From assembly GCA_017450705.1 (NCBI GenBank), contig JAFSTC010000102.1, forward strand, positions 61,237-125,236: a stretch of 64,000 nucleotides of DNA, in the 5' to 3' direction. How positions within the stretch are numbered: the first letter of the stretch is position 1; every line of letters starts with the position of its first letter. Positions 27,425-37,959 of the stretch are shown piece after piece. Origin of the DNA: Lentisphaeria bacterium (GTDB lineage Bacteria > Verrucomicrobiota > Lentisphaeria > Victivallales > Victivallaceae). The notes under the pieces are model-generated. The model was not told where the DNA came from, searched no databases, and saw only the letters and a list, made by a program, of their open reading frames with translations. A program made the translations under genes and the position numbers.

Positions 27425-28540
27425 ATGGCAGTCACGTTAAGTCTGATCGTTCCCTGTTACAACGAGGAAACCACGCTGGCCGAAATTGTCGCGCATATCC
27501 TCGCCGTCGCCGACGACACGCTGGCCGTCGAACTGGTGATCGTCGACGACTGCTCCACCGACGGCAGCCGCAAAGTGGCGGAGGAACTCAAGCGGAAGCA
27601 TCCCGAGATCAAGCTCGCCTTTCACAGCGTGAACCAGGGCAAGGGCGCGGCGTTGCGGACGGGGTTCCTCGAGGCCACGGGGGATTACATCGGCGTCCAG
27701 GACGCCGACATGGAGTACGATCCCCGGGATTACAAACTCCTGCTGGAGCCCCTGCTGGCCGACAAGGCCGACGTGGTCTACGGCTCCCGCTACCTGCGGC
27801 CCGACACGCGGCGCGTCCTCTACTTCTGGCATACGTGGATGAACAAGACGCTGACCTACTGCTCCAACATGTTCACCAATCTCGACATCACCGACATGGA
27901 GACCTGCTACAAGCTTTTCCGGCGCGACGTCATCAGAAAGATCGCGCCGAAGCTTCAGGAGAACCGTTTCGGGTTCGAGCCGGAGATCACCGCCTACGTC
28001 GCCGAGGAGCGCTGCCGGGTGTACGAGTGTGCCATCCATTACAATCCGCGCTCCTACGACGAGGGCAAGAAGATCGGCTGGAAGGACGGACTGCGGGCGC
28101 TTTACTGCATCATGCACTACGGCGCCTGCAACGCGCCCCTGCCCATGCAGCTGCTTCTGTATCTTTTCGTCGGCGGCGCGGCGGCCCTCGCCAATCTGAT
28201 CTGCTTCTGGATCATGTTCGGCTGCGGGATGTCTCTTGCGGGATCCATCGCCGGGTCCTACGTGGCGGCCGCCATCGTGAATTATCTGCTCTGCGTGCAG
28301 CTGGTCTTCCGGCACAAGGCCCGGTGGAACACCATCGGGGAGATCGCCGCCTACATCCTCACGCTGGCGGTCATGGGCGGACTGGATTTCTTCATCACCC
28401 GGGGCCTGATCGCCCTGGGCGGAACGTACGTGGCATTCAACAAGGCGGTGGCGGCCAAGGCGGTCGCCTCCGTATTCGGCTTTTTCGGCAACTTTTTCCT
28501 GCGGCGCTGGCTGGTCTTCCCCATGCCGCAGAAGAAATGA
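27425..28540 (+). CDS. GT2 glycosyltransferase (dolichol-phosphate-sugar synthase type) with C-terminal GtrA domain
   Basis: A 371-residue fusion. Residues 1-235 are a GT-A glycosyltransferase of the Dpm1/polyprenyl-phosphate type: [48 protein letters not shown] (DAD metal motif) and YGSRY. Residues about 245-368 form four membrane helices of the GtrA family ([20 protein letters not shown] ... [10 protein letters not shown]). It likely charges a polyprenyl phosphate with a sugar and presents it to the membrane for surface-glycan assembly. The ATG at 27425 follows GGAGAG. Confidence 0.93.
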   Translation: MAVTLSLIVPCYNEETTLAEIVAHILAVADDTLAVELVIVDDCSTDGSRKVAEELKRKHPEIKLAFHSVNQGKGAALRTGFLEATGDYIGVQDADMEYDPRDYKLLLEPLLADKADVVYGSRYLRPDTRRVLYFWHTWMNKTLTYCSNMFTNLDITDMETCYKLFRRDVIRKIAPKLQENRFGFEPEITAYVAEERCRVYECAIHYNPRSYDEGKKIGWKDGLRALYCIMHYGACNAPLPMQLLLYLFVGGAAALANLICFWIMFGCGMSLAGSIAGSYVAAAIVNYLLCVQLVFRHKARWNTIGEIAAYILTLAVMGGLDFFITRGLIALGGTYVAFNKAVAAKAVASVFGFFGNFFLRRWLVFPMPQKK

Positions 28541-28559
28541 CCAGGGGGGAGCTCTTTTT

Positions 28560-29519
28560 ATGAGGCGTGTTCTTGTCACCGGCGGCGGCGGCTTTCTGGG
28601 GTCTTATCTGTGCGAGAAACTTCTGGAACGCGGAGACGAAGTCATCTGCGTCGACAACTTCTATACAGGCAGCAAGCGGAACATCATGCATCTGCTGAGC
28701 GACCCCGCCTTCGAGCTCGTGCGGCACGACGTGACGTTCCCGCTGTATGTCGAGGTGGACGAGATCTACAATCTGGCCTGTCCGGCGTCTCCCGTCCACT
28801 ACCAGCGCGACCCCGTGCAGACGGTGAAGACCTGCGTCCACGGCGCCATCAACATGCTGGGACTGGCCAAGCGCATCAGAGCGAAGATCCTTCAGGCCTC
28901 CACCAGCGAAGTCTACGGGGATCCCGCGATCCATCCGCAGGAGGAGAGCTACTGGGGCAATGTCAACCCCATCGGCATCAGGTCCTGTTACGACGAGGGC
29001 AAGCGGTGCGCGGAGACGCTTTTCAACTGCTACAGCATGCAGTGCGGTCTGCGGACGAAGATCGTCCGCATCTTCAACACCTACGGTCCGCGGATGCATC
29101 CCAACGATGGGCGTGTGGTGAGCAACTTCATCCTGCAGGCGCTGCAGAACAACGATATCACCATCTACGGCGACGGGAGCCAGACCCGGAGCTTCTGCTA
29201 CCGGGACGACCTCATCGACGCCATGATGCGCATGATGGACACGCCGGACGAGGAGCACGGACCGGTCAACATCGGCAATCCGGGAGAGTTTACGATACTC
29301 CAGCTGGCGGAGGAGATCATCCGTCTCACGGATTCGAAATCGCGGATCGTGCGTCAGCCCCTGCCGGCGGACGATCCCAAACAGCGCAGACCCGATATCA
29401 CGAAGGCGCAAAAAATCCTCGGCTGGCAGCCGGTCACGCCGCTGCGGGACGGGCTGGTCAAAACCATCGCCTACTTCGACGAGCTCCTCAAAACCGATCC
29501 GGATTTCTGCCGTTCCTGA
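28560..29519 (+). CDS. UDP-glucuronic acid decarboxylase (UDP-xylose synthase), extended SDR
   Basis: A 319-residue extended short-chain dehydrogenase. The NAD site is [16 protein letters not shown]. The active site is SCYDEGKR (Y144, K148), with TSEVYGD upstream. [23 protein letters not shown] and [19 protein letters not shown] are the family-specific blocks that mark UXS rather than other epimerases. It makes UDP-xylose from UDP-glucuronate, a precursor for surface polysaccharides. GGGGGAG precedes the ATG. It lies 19 bp after the GT2-GtrA gene. Confidence 0.93.
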   Translation: MRRVLVTGGGGFLGSYLCEKLLERGDEVICVDNFYTGSKRNIMHLLSDPAFELVRHDVTFPLYVEVDEIYNLACPASPVHYQRDPVQTVKTCVHGAINMLGLAKRIRAKILQASTSEVYGDPAIHPQEESYWGNVNPIGIRSCYDEGKRCAETLFNCYSMQCGLRTKIVRIFNTYGPRMHPNDGRVVSNFILQALQNNDITIYGDGSQTRSFCYRDDLIDAMMRMMDTPDEEHGPVNIGNPGEFTILQLAEEIIRLTDSKSRIVRQPLPADDPKQRRPDITKAQKILGWQPVTPLRDGLVKTIAYFDELLKTDPDFCRS

Positions 29520-29598
29520 AACGGGGGATCCGCAGAGAGCAGTCCGGCAGGGTCCTCATCTCTCATTTCGCCCCTCGGCAAAAAAACGGCCGGCGGCA

Positions 29599-29627
29599 TT
29601 GCAGGAGCCTCCGACAGGTGTTATATT
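29599..29627 (+). promoter_or_regulatory. galE promoter
   Basis: TTGCAG (29599-29604), 17 bp, TATATT (29622-29627). The start codon lies 43 bp further, giving a short leader. Confidence 0.8.
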
Positions 29628-29669
29628 AAGTCAATGCTCGAATCATACCGATATGGGGGAAGGAACGCC

Positions 29670-30640
<971 letters not shown>

Positions 30641-30644
<4 letters not shown>

Positions 30645-31204
30645 TCTGGCACGAGCTGGGTCCCTTCACCGTCTTCGACGTGGAGACAACCGGCATGAGT
30701 CCGGTGCGCGACAGGATCGTCGAGATCGCCGCGCTCCGCATCGACCGCGACGGCAGGGAATCCCGCTTTTCGAGTCTGGTCAATCCCCTCTGCCGGATCC
30801 CCTCCGCGGTGACGTGCATCCATCACATCACCGACGAAATGGTTGCCGACGCGCCCTGTTTCGAGACGGTGGGCGAAGAATTTTCCCGTTTTGCGCAGGG
30901 GACGACGCTGGTGGCCCACAACGCCCGGTTCGACCTGGGCTTCCTGCAGGAGAGCCTCGCCCGGTGCGGCCTGGCGCTCTGGGAGGGCCGCACCATGGAC
31001 TCCGTCCGTCTGGCCCGCAGCGTCTATCCGGGGTTGCCCTCCTACCGTCTTCAGGATCTGCGCGTCACGCTGGATCTGGAGCGCTCCGAGGGCACGGCCC
31101 ACCGCGCCGGATCCGACGTGGAGTGGACCGCCGTCCTGCTGCGCAAAGCCCTGACCCGTCTGATCGAATCTCAACATAACCAGCCCCAAACGAAAGGATG
31201 CTGA
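30641..31204 (+). CDS. DEDDh 3'-5' exonuclease (DNA polymerase III epsilon-like)
   Basis: A 187-residue stand-alone exonuclease domain. ExoI is FDVETTGM (D and E ligands), ExoII LVAHNARFDLGFL, ExoIII HRAGSDVEWT with the catalytic histidine. The ATG at 30641 overlaps the galE stop. It is shorter than DnaQ proofreading subunits that carry a polymerase-binding tail, so it may be a repair or nucleotide-salvage exonuclease. The coupling to galE appears to be operon packing only. Confidence 0.9.
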
Positions 31205-31205
31205 A

Positions 31206-32429
31206 ATGGCCATCACGAAAAATTGGCGCGAGCCCGGAAAAAAGATCTTTTCCATCACCATCGGCGGCGACTTCTGCCCCCGGGAGGACAACAGCAAGTT
31301 CGTGGCGGAAAATGCCGCCGACATCCTGAAGGAGATCAAACCCTTCTTCAAAAAGGACTCCCTCAATATCCTGCAGTGGGAGTGCGCCGTGACCGGGGGC
31401 GGCTCCCCCATCGTCAAGAGCGGTCCCAATCTGCGCTGCGCCGAACCCGTGCTGGGCGCCCTCACCGAGCTGGGGATCCACGTGGCGCTTCTGGCCAACA
31501 ACCACACGGGTGACTACGGTCCCTCCGAGATCGCCACAACCGAAGAAGCCATCCGCCGCCGGGGCATCCTGACCGTCGGCACGGGGAAGGACGCCGAGGA
31601 TGCCGCGAAACCCCTGTTCATCGAAAAGAACGGCGTCAAGATCGCCATTTTGAACATCTGCGAGAACGAGTTCGGCGGCGCCCGCAAAGGCAAGCCCGGA
31701 ACCAACACCATGGACGTCCTGACCAACATCGAACAGATCAAAGCGGCGAAAAAACAGGCCGACGTGGTGCTGGTGGCGCTCCACGGCGGGCACGAGGTCA
31801 ATCCCTACCCCTCCCCCCGCATGGTCAAAACTTTCCGGGCCTTCGCCGAGGCGGGAGCCTCCATCGTCTGGAACTGTCACACCCACTGCCCCGAGGGCTT
31901 CGAGGTGGCCGGCGGCGTGCCCATCGTCTACTGCCCCGGCAACTTCTACTTCCCCGGCTGGCCCACCGCCCACAAGACCTGGCGGACGGGCTACCTCACG
32001 GAGTTCCTCTGCGACGAGAAGGGGTGTTACGGCTTCGTGATCACGCCCTACGGTTCCACGAAGGAAAAGATGTTCCCCCTCGCGGGCGAGACCCTCGCTT
32101 CCGCCGAAAAGTATCTGCTCGGTCTCTGTACGGCGCTGAACGATCCCGATGAACTGCAGTCGCTTTTCGACGCCTGGTGCACCGGCGCGGGCGCGGGGTA
32201 TCTCGGCAACGTCAACACCGCGCATGAAGATGCCTGGCCCCCCGCCGACTGGAACGACGGGGAGTTCGTCAAACGCTGGATCGGCGTTCGCAACCTCTTC
32301 ACGTGCGAATCTCACGCCGACCTGCTGGCCAACACCGGTCGGCTCATCGAAGAGCACCGCATGGACGAGGCGAAGGCGGGACGCGGCCGCATCGAAAAGC
32401 AGATGGATCCCGATTTCGTAACGTGGTAG
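31206..32429 (+). CDS. CapA family protein (poly-gamma-glutamate synthesis-type metallophosphatase fold)
   Basis: A 407-residue protein with the PGA_cap motifs: ITIGGDFCPRE near the N-terminus, LQWECAVT, HVALLANNHTGDYG, LVALHGGHEV and WNCHTHCPEGFE. There is no signal peptide, unlike capsule-associated CapA, so an intracellular enzyme is likely. The family has a calcineurin-like dimetal fold; functions are poorly known outside poly-gamma-glutamate synthesis. It starts 1 nt after the exonuclease stop and overlaps the next gene by 7 nt. Confidence 0.88.
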   Translation: MAITKNWREPGKKIFSITIGGDFCPREDNSKFVAENAADILKEIKPFFKKDSLNILQWECAVTGGGSPIVKSGPNLRCAEPVLGALTELGIHVALLANNHTGDYGPSEIATTEEAIRRRGILTVGTGKDAEDAAKPLFIEKNGVKIAILNICENEFGGARKGKPGTNTMDVLTNIEQIKAAKKQADVVLVALHGGHEVNPYPSPRMVKTFRAFAEAGASIVWNCHTHCPEGFEVAGGVPIVYCPGNFYFPGWPTAHKTWRTGYLTEFLCDEKGCYGFVITPYGSTKEKMFPLAGETLASAEKYLLGLCTALNDPDELQSLFDAWCTGAGAGYLGNVNTAHEDAWPPADWNDGEFVKRWIGVRNLFTCESHADLLANTGRLIEEHRMDEAKAGRGRIEKQMDPDFVTW

Positions 32430-33121
32430 AAGACAGCAGAACACGGCTTCTTTTCGGGGACGCTCCCGTGGAAAAACTCGAGCGTTCCTCGGTGCTGGTG
32501 CTGGGCTTGGGGGGCGTCGGCGGCGCGGCGGCGGAAATGCTCGCCCGGCTGGGGATCGGCCGCCTGACCCTGGTCGACGGCGACGTCTTTTCCCCCAGCA
32601 ACCTCAATCGCCAGCTGGGAGCGCTCTCTTCGACGATCGGACGGAACAAAGCCGAAGTCTGGCGGGAGCGCTGTCTCGACATCGCCCCGGACGGCGATTT
32701 CCGCGCGGAAAAAAAGTTCATCCGCACGGAGGAGGAGATCGACGCGCTGCTGGCGACTCCCTTCGACGCCGTCGTCGACGCCATCGACGATCTGCCGTCA
32801 AAGATCGCCTTTCTCACCGCCTGTCACAGGCGGGGGACCTTCGCCGCCAGCTCCATGGGCGCGGGCGGAAGACGCGATATTTCGCAGATCCGCACGGCGG
32901 ACATCGGCAAAACCTTCGGGTGTCCTCTGGCGAAGATCGTCCGCGCGGGTCTGCGCAAGAACGGGATCGGCCGCGGCATCCCCGCCGTCTTCTCGCCGGA
33001 GTCGCCCGTGCCCCGGCTCCCGGGACAGCCCGTGGGCAGCGCAAGTTACGTGGTCTGTGCCTTCGGGCTCCACCTCGTTCAGCTGGTAACGGCGCATCTG
33101 CTGGAGGATGTCTCCCCTTAG
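32423..33121 (+). CDS. tcdA: tRNA threonylcarbamoyladenosine dehydratase (ThiF/E1-like)
   Basis: A 232-residue E1-like enzyme. I place the start at GTG 32423, inside the CapA 3' end, because it gives the family start (SRTRLLFGDAPVEKLERS). The nucleotide-binding core is VLVLGLGGVGGAAAEML, then DGDVFSPSNLNRQLGAL (N and R of the adenylation site), DAIDDLPSKIAFL and SSMGAGGRRD. It cyclises t6A37 of tRNAs to ct6A in an ATP-dependent reaction. The last 83 codons recur as a separate fragment at 41520-41771. Confidence 0.9.
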   Translation: MVEDSRTRLLFGDAPVEKLERSSVLVLGLGGVGGAAAEMLARLGIGRLTLVDGDVFSPSNLNRQLGALSSTIGRNKAEVWRERCLDIAPDGDFRAEKKFIRTEEEIDALLATPFDAVVDAIDDLPSKIAFLTACHRRGTFAASSMGAGGRRDISQIRTADIGKTFGCPLAKIVRAGLRKNGIGRGIPAVFSPESPVPRLPGQPVGSASYVVCAFGLHLVQLVTAHLLEDVSP

Positions 33122-33156
33122 CCGAAGGGAAAGCGCGGATTTTTTCCGGACGGGTC

Positions 33157-33185
33157 TTGACAGGAGAAAAAACCGGTCCTATATT
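33157..33185 (+). promoter_or_regulatory. Promoter of the GntR-pseudopilin-glycosidase cassette
   Basis: TTGACA (33157-33162, consensus), 17 bp, TATATT (33180-33185), 44 bp upstream of the regulator ATG. This is the strongest promoter match in the window. Confidence 0.85.
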
Positions 33186-33229
33186 ATAACAGATGTAACA
33201 GAACAAAAACAAAAATCCCGGAAACTGTC

Positions 33230-34231
33230 ATGCCGGCTTCGCCGTCGAAAACGACTTTGGTCACGGCTCTTCTCGAGCGGGAGATCCGCTCGGGGAAATT
33301 CAAGCCGGGGGAAAAATTGCCCTCGATGCGGGAACTGGCCCGGAAGTACGCCGTGAGCACCATGGTCCTGCATCAGGCTTCGCGGCGGCTGGAGGAAATG
33401 GGACTGTTGCTGAGGGGGGCCCGCTCCGGACTTTTCATTCCGCCCGAGAACAAGCCGTGCGAACTGTGCGCCTTCATTTCGTCGGTCCATCCGGGATATC
33501 AGGGGAACTATTACGATGCTTTCATGTCGGCCTGTTCCGGGGCCGGAGCCGTCGCCATGGTGACCTCGTGCCGATCGGACAATCTCGAAGCCATGCTCGA
33601 AAAGAAGCCGCTCCGCGTGTATGTGGATGTGGGAAGCAAGGATATTTCGTACAACGAACTTATGCGTCTCACCCGGGGCTTCGAGACGATTTACTGCAAC
33701 CGGTTCGAGTTCGCCGGAGAAACTCCCGGATCGGGAGTCCTCTCCGACTGGGTCTACATCACCGAAATGACCCTCCGCCGTTTTCTCGAAGCCGGGCACA
33801 AAAGAATACTGTTCGTCAGTCACAATCCCGTGATGCTCGAGTACAAGCGCCTCGAGATGTGCGAGGCTGCCCGCCGGGTGGGACTGACTTTCGATTCTCC
33901 TGAGTTTCAATGGTGTTCGTATCGGGACTTTCAGGAGAATCCCGCTCGGGTGGTCAGGATGTTCAGAACCGACCCGCCTACGGCGGCCTTTGCCCGCGGC
34001 GATGTTCCTCTGCGTGAGTTCGCCGAAAATGCCGCCCTTTTCTTTCCCGGTGCGCCTCCGCTTGAAAAGATCGGCGCTTTCGACTCCATATATTCCAATC
34101 TGCCCGGTCAGGAATTCCCCTCTTGGCACTGGGATTGGAACGCCCTCTGGAAGCAGGTTTTTTCCCACAAAGAAAAATGTATCGAATACTACCGACCGGT
34201 TCTGCGTGTCAAAACAAAACAGGAGGATTGA
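33230..34231 (+). CDS. GntR-type transcription regulator with LacI-like sensor domain
   Basis: A 333-residue regulator. Residues about 8-75 are a GntR winged helix ([47 protein letters not shown]). Residues about 80-330 resemble a periplasmic-binding-protein-like LacI effector domain ([13 protein letters not shown]... [16 protein letters not shown]), the AraR-type hybrid arrangement. It heads a co-directional run of a pseudopilin and three hydrolases and presumably controls them in response to a sugar. The pseudopilin's ribosome site AGGAGG lies inside its last codons. No obvious operator palindrome overlaps its promoter. Confidence 0.88.
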   Translation: MPASPSKTTLVTALLEREIRSGKFKPGEKLPSMRELARKYAVSTMVLHQASRRLEEMGLLLRGARSGLFIPPENKPCELCAFISSVHPGYQGNYYDAFMSACSGAGAVAMVTSCRSDNLEAMLEKKPLRVYVDVGSKDISYNELMRLTRGFETIYCNRFEFAGETPGSGVLSDWVYITEMTLRRFLEAGHKRILFVSHNPVMLEYKRLEMCEAARRVGLTFDSPEFQWCSYRDFQENPARVVRMFRTDPPTAAFARGDVPLREFAENAALFFPGAPPLEKIGAFDSIYSNLPGQEFPSWHWDWNALWKQVFSHKEKCIEYYRPVLRVKTKQED

Positions 34232-34233
34232 CC

Positions 34234-35034
34234 ATGAGACGTTTTCAGTCGGATGAATTTTCGCAGAAGATCAAAGCCGGAAAAGGCGGAGCGGAGCCGT
34301 TTTTCACATTGATCGAACTGCTTGTTGTTATTGCCATCATCGCCATACTGGCGGCAATGCTGATGCCCGCCCTGCAGCAGGCGCGGGATGCGGCAAAAAA
34401 ATCGGACTGTACCGCACGTCTCAAGCAAACCGGCAGTACCGTTCTGCTGTATGCGGCGGGAAATGACGATTTTCTGCCCTGCAAAGGGGAGGCCAACAAG
34501 TGCGAAGGCGCCCGCATCATCGACGCGGTGACGAAATACGGTGGGAACAACAAACTGATGATCTGCCCGCAGATTCCGATCCCGATGGAGGAATACGTCC
34601 AGCAGTACGAGAAGAAATTGCTGGGCTTCGGGACCTTCATGAGCCGCCTGATGTGCTACGGGCTGAACCAGAAAGACGCCAACTACGCCTGGGTTTTCAG
34701 CGTCAAGGAGTACAGTCAGATGAAAAAGCTCTCGCGGATCAAAAACGCCTCCACGGTCGTCTACTCCGGCGACTCGGTCGGACCCAATCAGGATTATTTC
34801 CGTCCCCGGAACGGCGACACGCTGGGAGGCGCTCCCGGCGCCAACGTCACGGCCTATCACACCTGCACGTCCTGGTGCAGCTGTTGGGACACCCGCCATC
34901 AGGACGGCCTGAATTTTCTCTTTCCCGACGGACATGTATCGTATCACAAGGCCGCCGAGGTGAAGAGCTGGATCGACAAAGCGAGCACGACGTACCAGTT
35001 CCGCTGGTACGTCAACAGCCGGACCAGTCTGTGA
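34234..35034 (+). CDS. Pseudopilin with prepilin N-terminus and H-X9-DG domain
   Basis: A 266-residue protein starting at ATG 34234 after AGGAGG. A 23-residue basic leader precedes [19 protein letters not shown], the class III prepilin helix, with Glu at +5 (E28). The residue before the cut is Phe, not the usual Gly. The globular part ends with [17 protein letters not shown], i.e. H222-X9-D232-G233, the prepilin-type-processing-associated H-X9-DG motif known from Lentisphaerota and Planctomycetota. It contains several Cys ([15 protein letters not shown]). It should be anchored at the inner membrane, facing the periplasm, and may join a type II-secretion-like pseudopilus or bind a glycan. Its fixed position between regulator and secreted enzyme suggests a dedicated partner. 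Confidence 0.88.
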   Translation: MRRFQSDEFSQKIKAGKGGAEPFFTLIELLVVIAIIAILAAMLMPALQQARDAAKKSDCTARLKQTGSTVLLYAAGNDDFLPCKGEANKCEGARIIDAVTKYGGNNKLMICPQIPIPMEEYVQQYEKKLLGFGTFMSRLMCYGLNQKDANYAWVFSVKEYSQMKKLSRIKNASTVVYSGDSVGPNQDYFRPRNGDTLGGAPGANVTAYHTCTSWCSCWDTRHQDGLNFLFPDGHVSYHKAAEVKSWIDKASTTYQFRWYVNSRTSL

Positions 35035-35056
35035 CGTCATCGGGGGAAAGAGAATC

Positions 35057-37948
35057 ATGTCGAACAAAGGCATTCTTTTCGGCATTCTTCTGGCGGGAGC
35101 GCTCCTCCGGTCGGCCGCGGTCATGGGCCTTGCGCAGGAGCGGCAGGGCCGGCGCTTCGTTTTGACCACACGGACCGTCAGCGTCACGGTCGAGGACGCG
35201 CGCATCACGGAGATCCGGTCCCCGTCGGGCGCTCCCTTCACGGACAGCGTCAAAGAAGCCTGCAATACGGCCGGTCTGTGCCGTCTGCAGAAGGGCATGG
35301 AGCATGAACTCTCGCGCATCCACTTCCTCTGGCCCTTCCCGAAGCGGCATACGCCCGACAAGCCGACGACGCTGTACCACCGTTCCGTCAAGGAGACGAA
35401 AATCTCTTACATCCCCGGCAAAGACTCGGCAAAAATCGTCTGGAAGGGGCTCTCCGACGGGGAGAATTTCTTCCCGGAGGAAGAAATCGAACTTGAGTTC
35501 CGTGAAAGCCCCGACGGCGCACTGGCTTTCCGCAGCGGCGCCCGGGCTTCCGACGGCGTGACCGGTGTCTGCGTTCCCATCGAAAACCTGCCGCAGGAGG
35601 GGAGTTTCTACCTGCCCTCCTGTGCCGGAGTGCGTTTCCCGGGGAAAGATGAGGAAAAGCTGTGCATGTACCAGTCGGCGGACTTCTTCGCCGCGCCTTT
35701 CGCCGCCTACGTCAAAGAGGACAGTGCGCTGGGCGTCTGGAGCGAGGACGAGACCTGCCGCCCTTTCCACTTCTTCATGTACTACAAAAAACGGAGCGAC
35801 GCGCTGGCCTTCGAATTTCGCAACTTCATCCCCTTCGACCAGTGGAAGGAGTTCTCCTCCCCCTGGACGAAACTCAATCTCTTCCCCGGCTGCGACTGGG
35901 TCGGCGCCGCCCGCCCCTTCCGGGACTGGTACCGGAAGTGCTTCGCAAAAGAGATCGCGCTCCGCGACGGTCTGTGGAAAGACGTCCGCACCCAGGCGCT
36001 CGTCGACGCGGGCGACATGACGGAAAAGGGCCTGCAGGAGATCGCAAAACACATGGATCCGCGCCGGGTGCAGATCCACGAGTGGAGCGCCCGCAAGCCC
36101 ACGTTCGACACGGAACTGCCCGATTTCACGCCCAAGCCCGCCTACATCGAAAAAGTCAAGCGCATCCACAAGCACGGATTCCGGGCCAGCGCCTATTTGA
36201 ATCCCCTCTGCGCCAACTACATGTCTCCCGTCTGGAAACGGGACGATCTGGGAAAACTCTTCCTGCCCCGGCAGACCATCATCGCCTCTTACGCCTCGAT
36301 CAACAAGACCCAGCCGATGATCCCCGGCAGACTTTACTACGGCGAGCCCCTGAAGAAGGGCTGGAGAGACTACATCACCAAAGTCTTTCGGGAGTTTCTG
36401 AAGGAGACCGGGACCGATGTCATCTACATCGATACTTTCGGACTGATCGACGACGCCGCCCACGGCGAGGTCGAGGGACTGCGGGCCGCTCAGGCGACCC
36501 GGGAGTTCGGGAGACAGCTGCTTTTCTCCCTGCGGGTGCCGATGTGGCCGGAGTACGCTTCGATTCCCACCTCTTTTTCGACCCAGATGTTCGTTTTGAG
36601 TCCCGTGGTCGGCGGAGACAAGTTCAACACCCACAGGATCCACAACTCCCACCCGATCGTGGCCTTCCTCTACCGGCAGCGCAGCTGTGCGGGGACCGGG
36701 CGCGCCACGTCCAACAGTCTCCGCCACCGCCTTCTCGCCCTGCTGGACGGGACGGCGGGAATCGCACCCTTCGCTTCCGAAGTGCCGCTGCGCATGGAGA
36801 GCGGTTTTGTCGAGCAGTTCGTGCTCCGGGCGAAGATCATGGCGGACAACGATCTGGAACCGTACTATCCCGAGAAGCGTTATCCGGAGAACATCCGCTG
36901 CATGTACAAGGACAAAAAGGGGCGCATTTTCCGGTATTACGACGACGGCAGACTGCAAATGATGATCGATCCCGACGGCAGGGCACTTTACGGCCGCATC
37001 GACGGCGTGAGCGAATTTCTGCGCCCCGAGCTTGGGCTCCATCTGCCGGGCTGGCCCTGTCAGGACGACAAGGGCATCTACAATCTCGATCCCGGGAAAC
37101 AGTACGCGCTCTTCCCCCAAAAACCGGATGCCGAGCCGGACATCCTTTCCTCCCGTCTGCCCGACGGGTACGCAGTCGGCACGTGTTACTCGCTGAAGGA
37201 TGCCGCCTATTTTGAAATCATTTCGACGAAGAAATATCTGAAAAACGCCGAAATCGAACTCAAAGTCAACTCCCGTTTCCGGGAAGCGGCGGTCAACGAC
37301 GTCTATCAGCGGATCGAAAACGGCAGAGTTGCCGTCAAGGGCGCTTTTCCCCTGCGAATCGTTCTCCTGACCGGAAAAACCGGCAAACCGGAGCTCTCCG
37401 GCGTCAGTTCAGAACTGCTCATGAAGGAAAAGGCGTTTGCGTTTCCCCGTCCCGCGCGGCGGCCGGAGTGGAGGGGTGGAAAATTCGAGAAGACGCTCTT
37501 CTACTCCTCTCCCAACTATAATTTCGCCACGCTCGACTGCGTTGTTCCCGTGAAGGAAAAGGATTCCGCCCTCGAACTTTACACCTATCACCGCAAGGTT
37601 CCGGCGGGCAACGCGACGCTGGTCACGCTTCTCGTCAACGGCAAGCCCGTGCTCCAGCGGGATTTCGGTCCGCGCAACCCGGATTATGTGCGGCATGTGA
37701 CGTCGTTGAGAGAACTGCACAAGCGCGACCTCAACATGTACCGCTGGCGCGTTCCGCTGGGCGGATTTGCGGGCAAGACGGTTCTGGTCAGTTTCCGCAT
37801 CGACAACAAAAACGAGCTCAACTGCGACAGTCAGTGCTTCTCAATGCCCGAGGTCGTCCGCGATCCCGTCGAAAAGGCGACGGAAGAGGTCGTTGCCGTT
37901 CAGGCCGGGAACACTTCTCAGGCCTCCCGCAGGTCCGTCAAAAAATGA
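35057..37948 (+). CDS. Secreted glycosidase-like protein (DUF6259/TIM-barrel type)
   Basis: A 963-residue secreted protein. Residues 1-26 are a signal peptide (ILFGILLAGALLRSAAVMGLA). A beta-rich domain (about 30-280) precedes a TIM-barrel-like part (about 300-640) with IHEWSARKP, HKHGFRASAYLNPLCA, TDVIYIDTFGLIDDAAHGEV and SIPTSFSTQ. The acidic IDTFG strand is a good nucleophile candidate. A C-terminal beta domain (about 700-940) may bind carbohydrate. The layout resembles DUF6259 and related GH-clan proteins, but no CAZy family can be fixed. It begins 22 bp after the pseudopilin stop, and a GGGGAAAGAG site precedes the ATG. Confidence 0.7.
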   Translation: MSNKGILFGILLAGALLRSAAVMGLAQERQGRRFVLTTRTVSVTVEDARITEIRSPSGAPFTDSVKEACNTAGLCRLQKGMEHELSRIHFLWPFPKRHTPDKPTTLYHRSVKETKISYIPGKDSAKIVWKGLSDGENFFPEEEIELEFRESPDGALAFRSGARASDGVTGVCVPIENLPQEGSFYLPSCAGVRFPGKDEEKLCMYQSADFFAAPFAAYVKEDSALGVWSEDETCRPFHFFMYYKKRSDALAFEFRNFIPFDQWKEFSSPWTKLNLFPGCDWVGAARPFRDWYRKCFAKEIALRDGLWKDVRTQALVDAGDMTEKGLQEIAKHMDPRRVQIHEWSARKPTFDTELPDFTPKPAYIEKVKRIHKHGFRASAYLNPLCANYMSPVWKRDDLGKLFLPRQTIIASYASINKTQPMIPGRLYYGEPLKKGWRDYITKVFREFLKETGTDVIYIDTFGLIDDAAHGEVEGLRAAQATREFGRQLLFSLRVPMWPEYASIPTSFSTQMFVLSPVVGGDKFNTHRIHNSHPIVAFLYRQRSCAGTGRATSNSLRHRLLALLDGTAGIAPFASEVPLRMESGFVEQFVLRAKIMADNDLEPYYPEKRYPENIRCMYKDKKGRIFRYYDDGRLQMMIDPDGRALYGRIDGVSEFLRPELGLHLPGWPCQDDKGIYNLDPGKQYALFPQKPDAEPDILSSRLPDGYAVGTCYSLKDAAYFEIISTKKYLKNAEIELKVNSRFREAAVNDVYQRIENGRVAVKGAFPLRIVLLTGKTGKPELSGVSSELLMKEKAFAFPRPARRPEWRGGKFEKTLFYSSPNYNFATLDCVVPVKEKDSALELYTYHRKVPAGNATLVTLLVNGKPVLQRDFGPRNPDYVRHVTSLRELHKRDLNMYRWRVPLGGFAGKTVLVSFRIDNKNELNCDSQCFSMPEVVRDPVEKATEEVVAVQAGNTSQASRRSVKK

Positions 37949-37959
37949 GGGAAACTCCC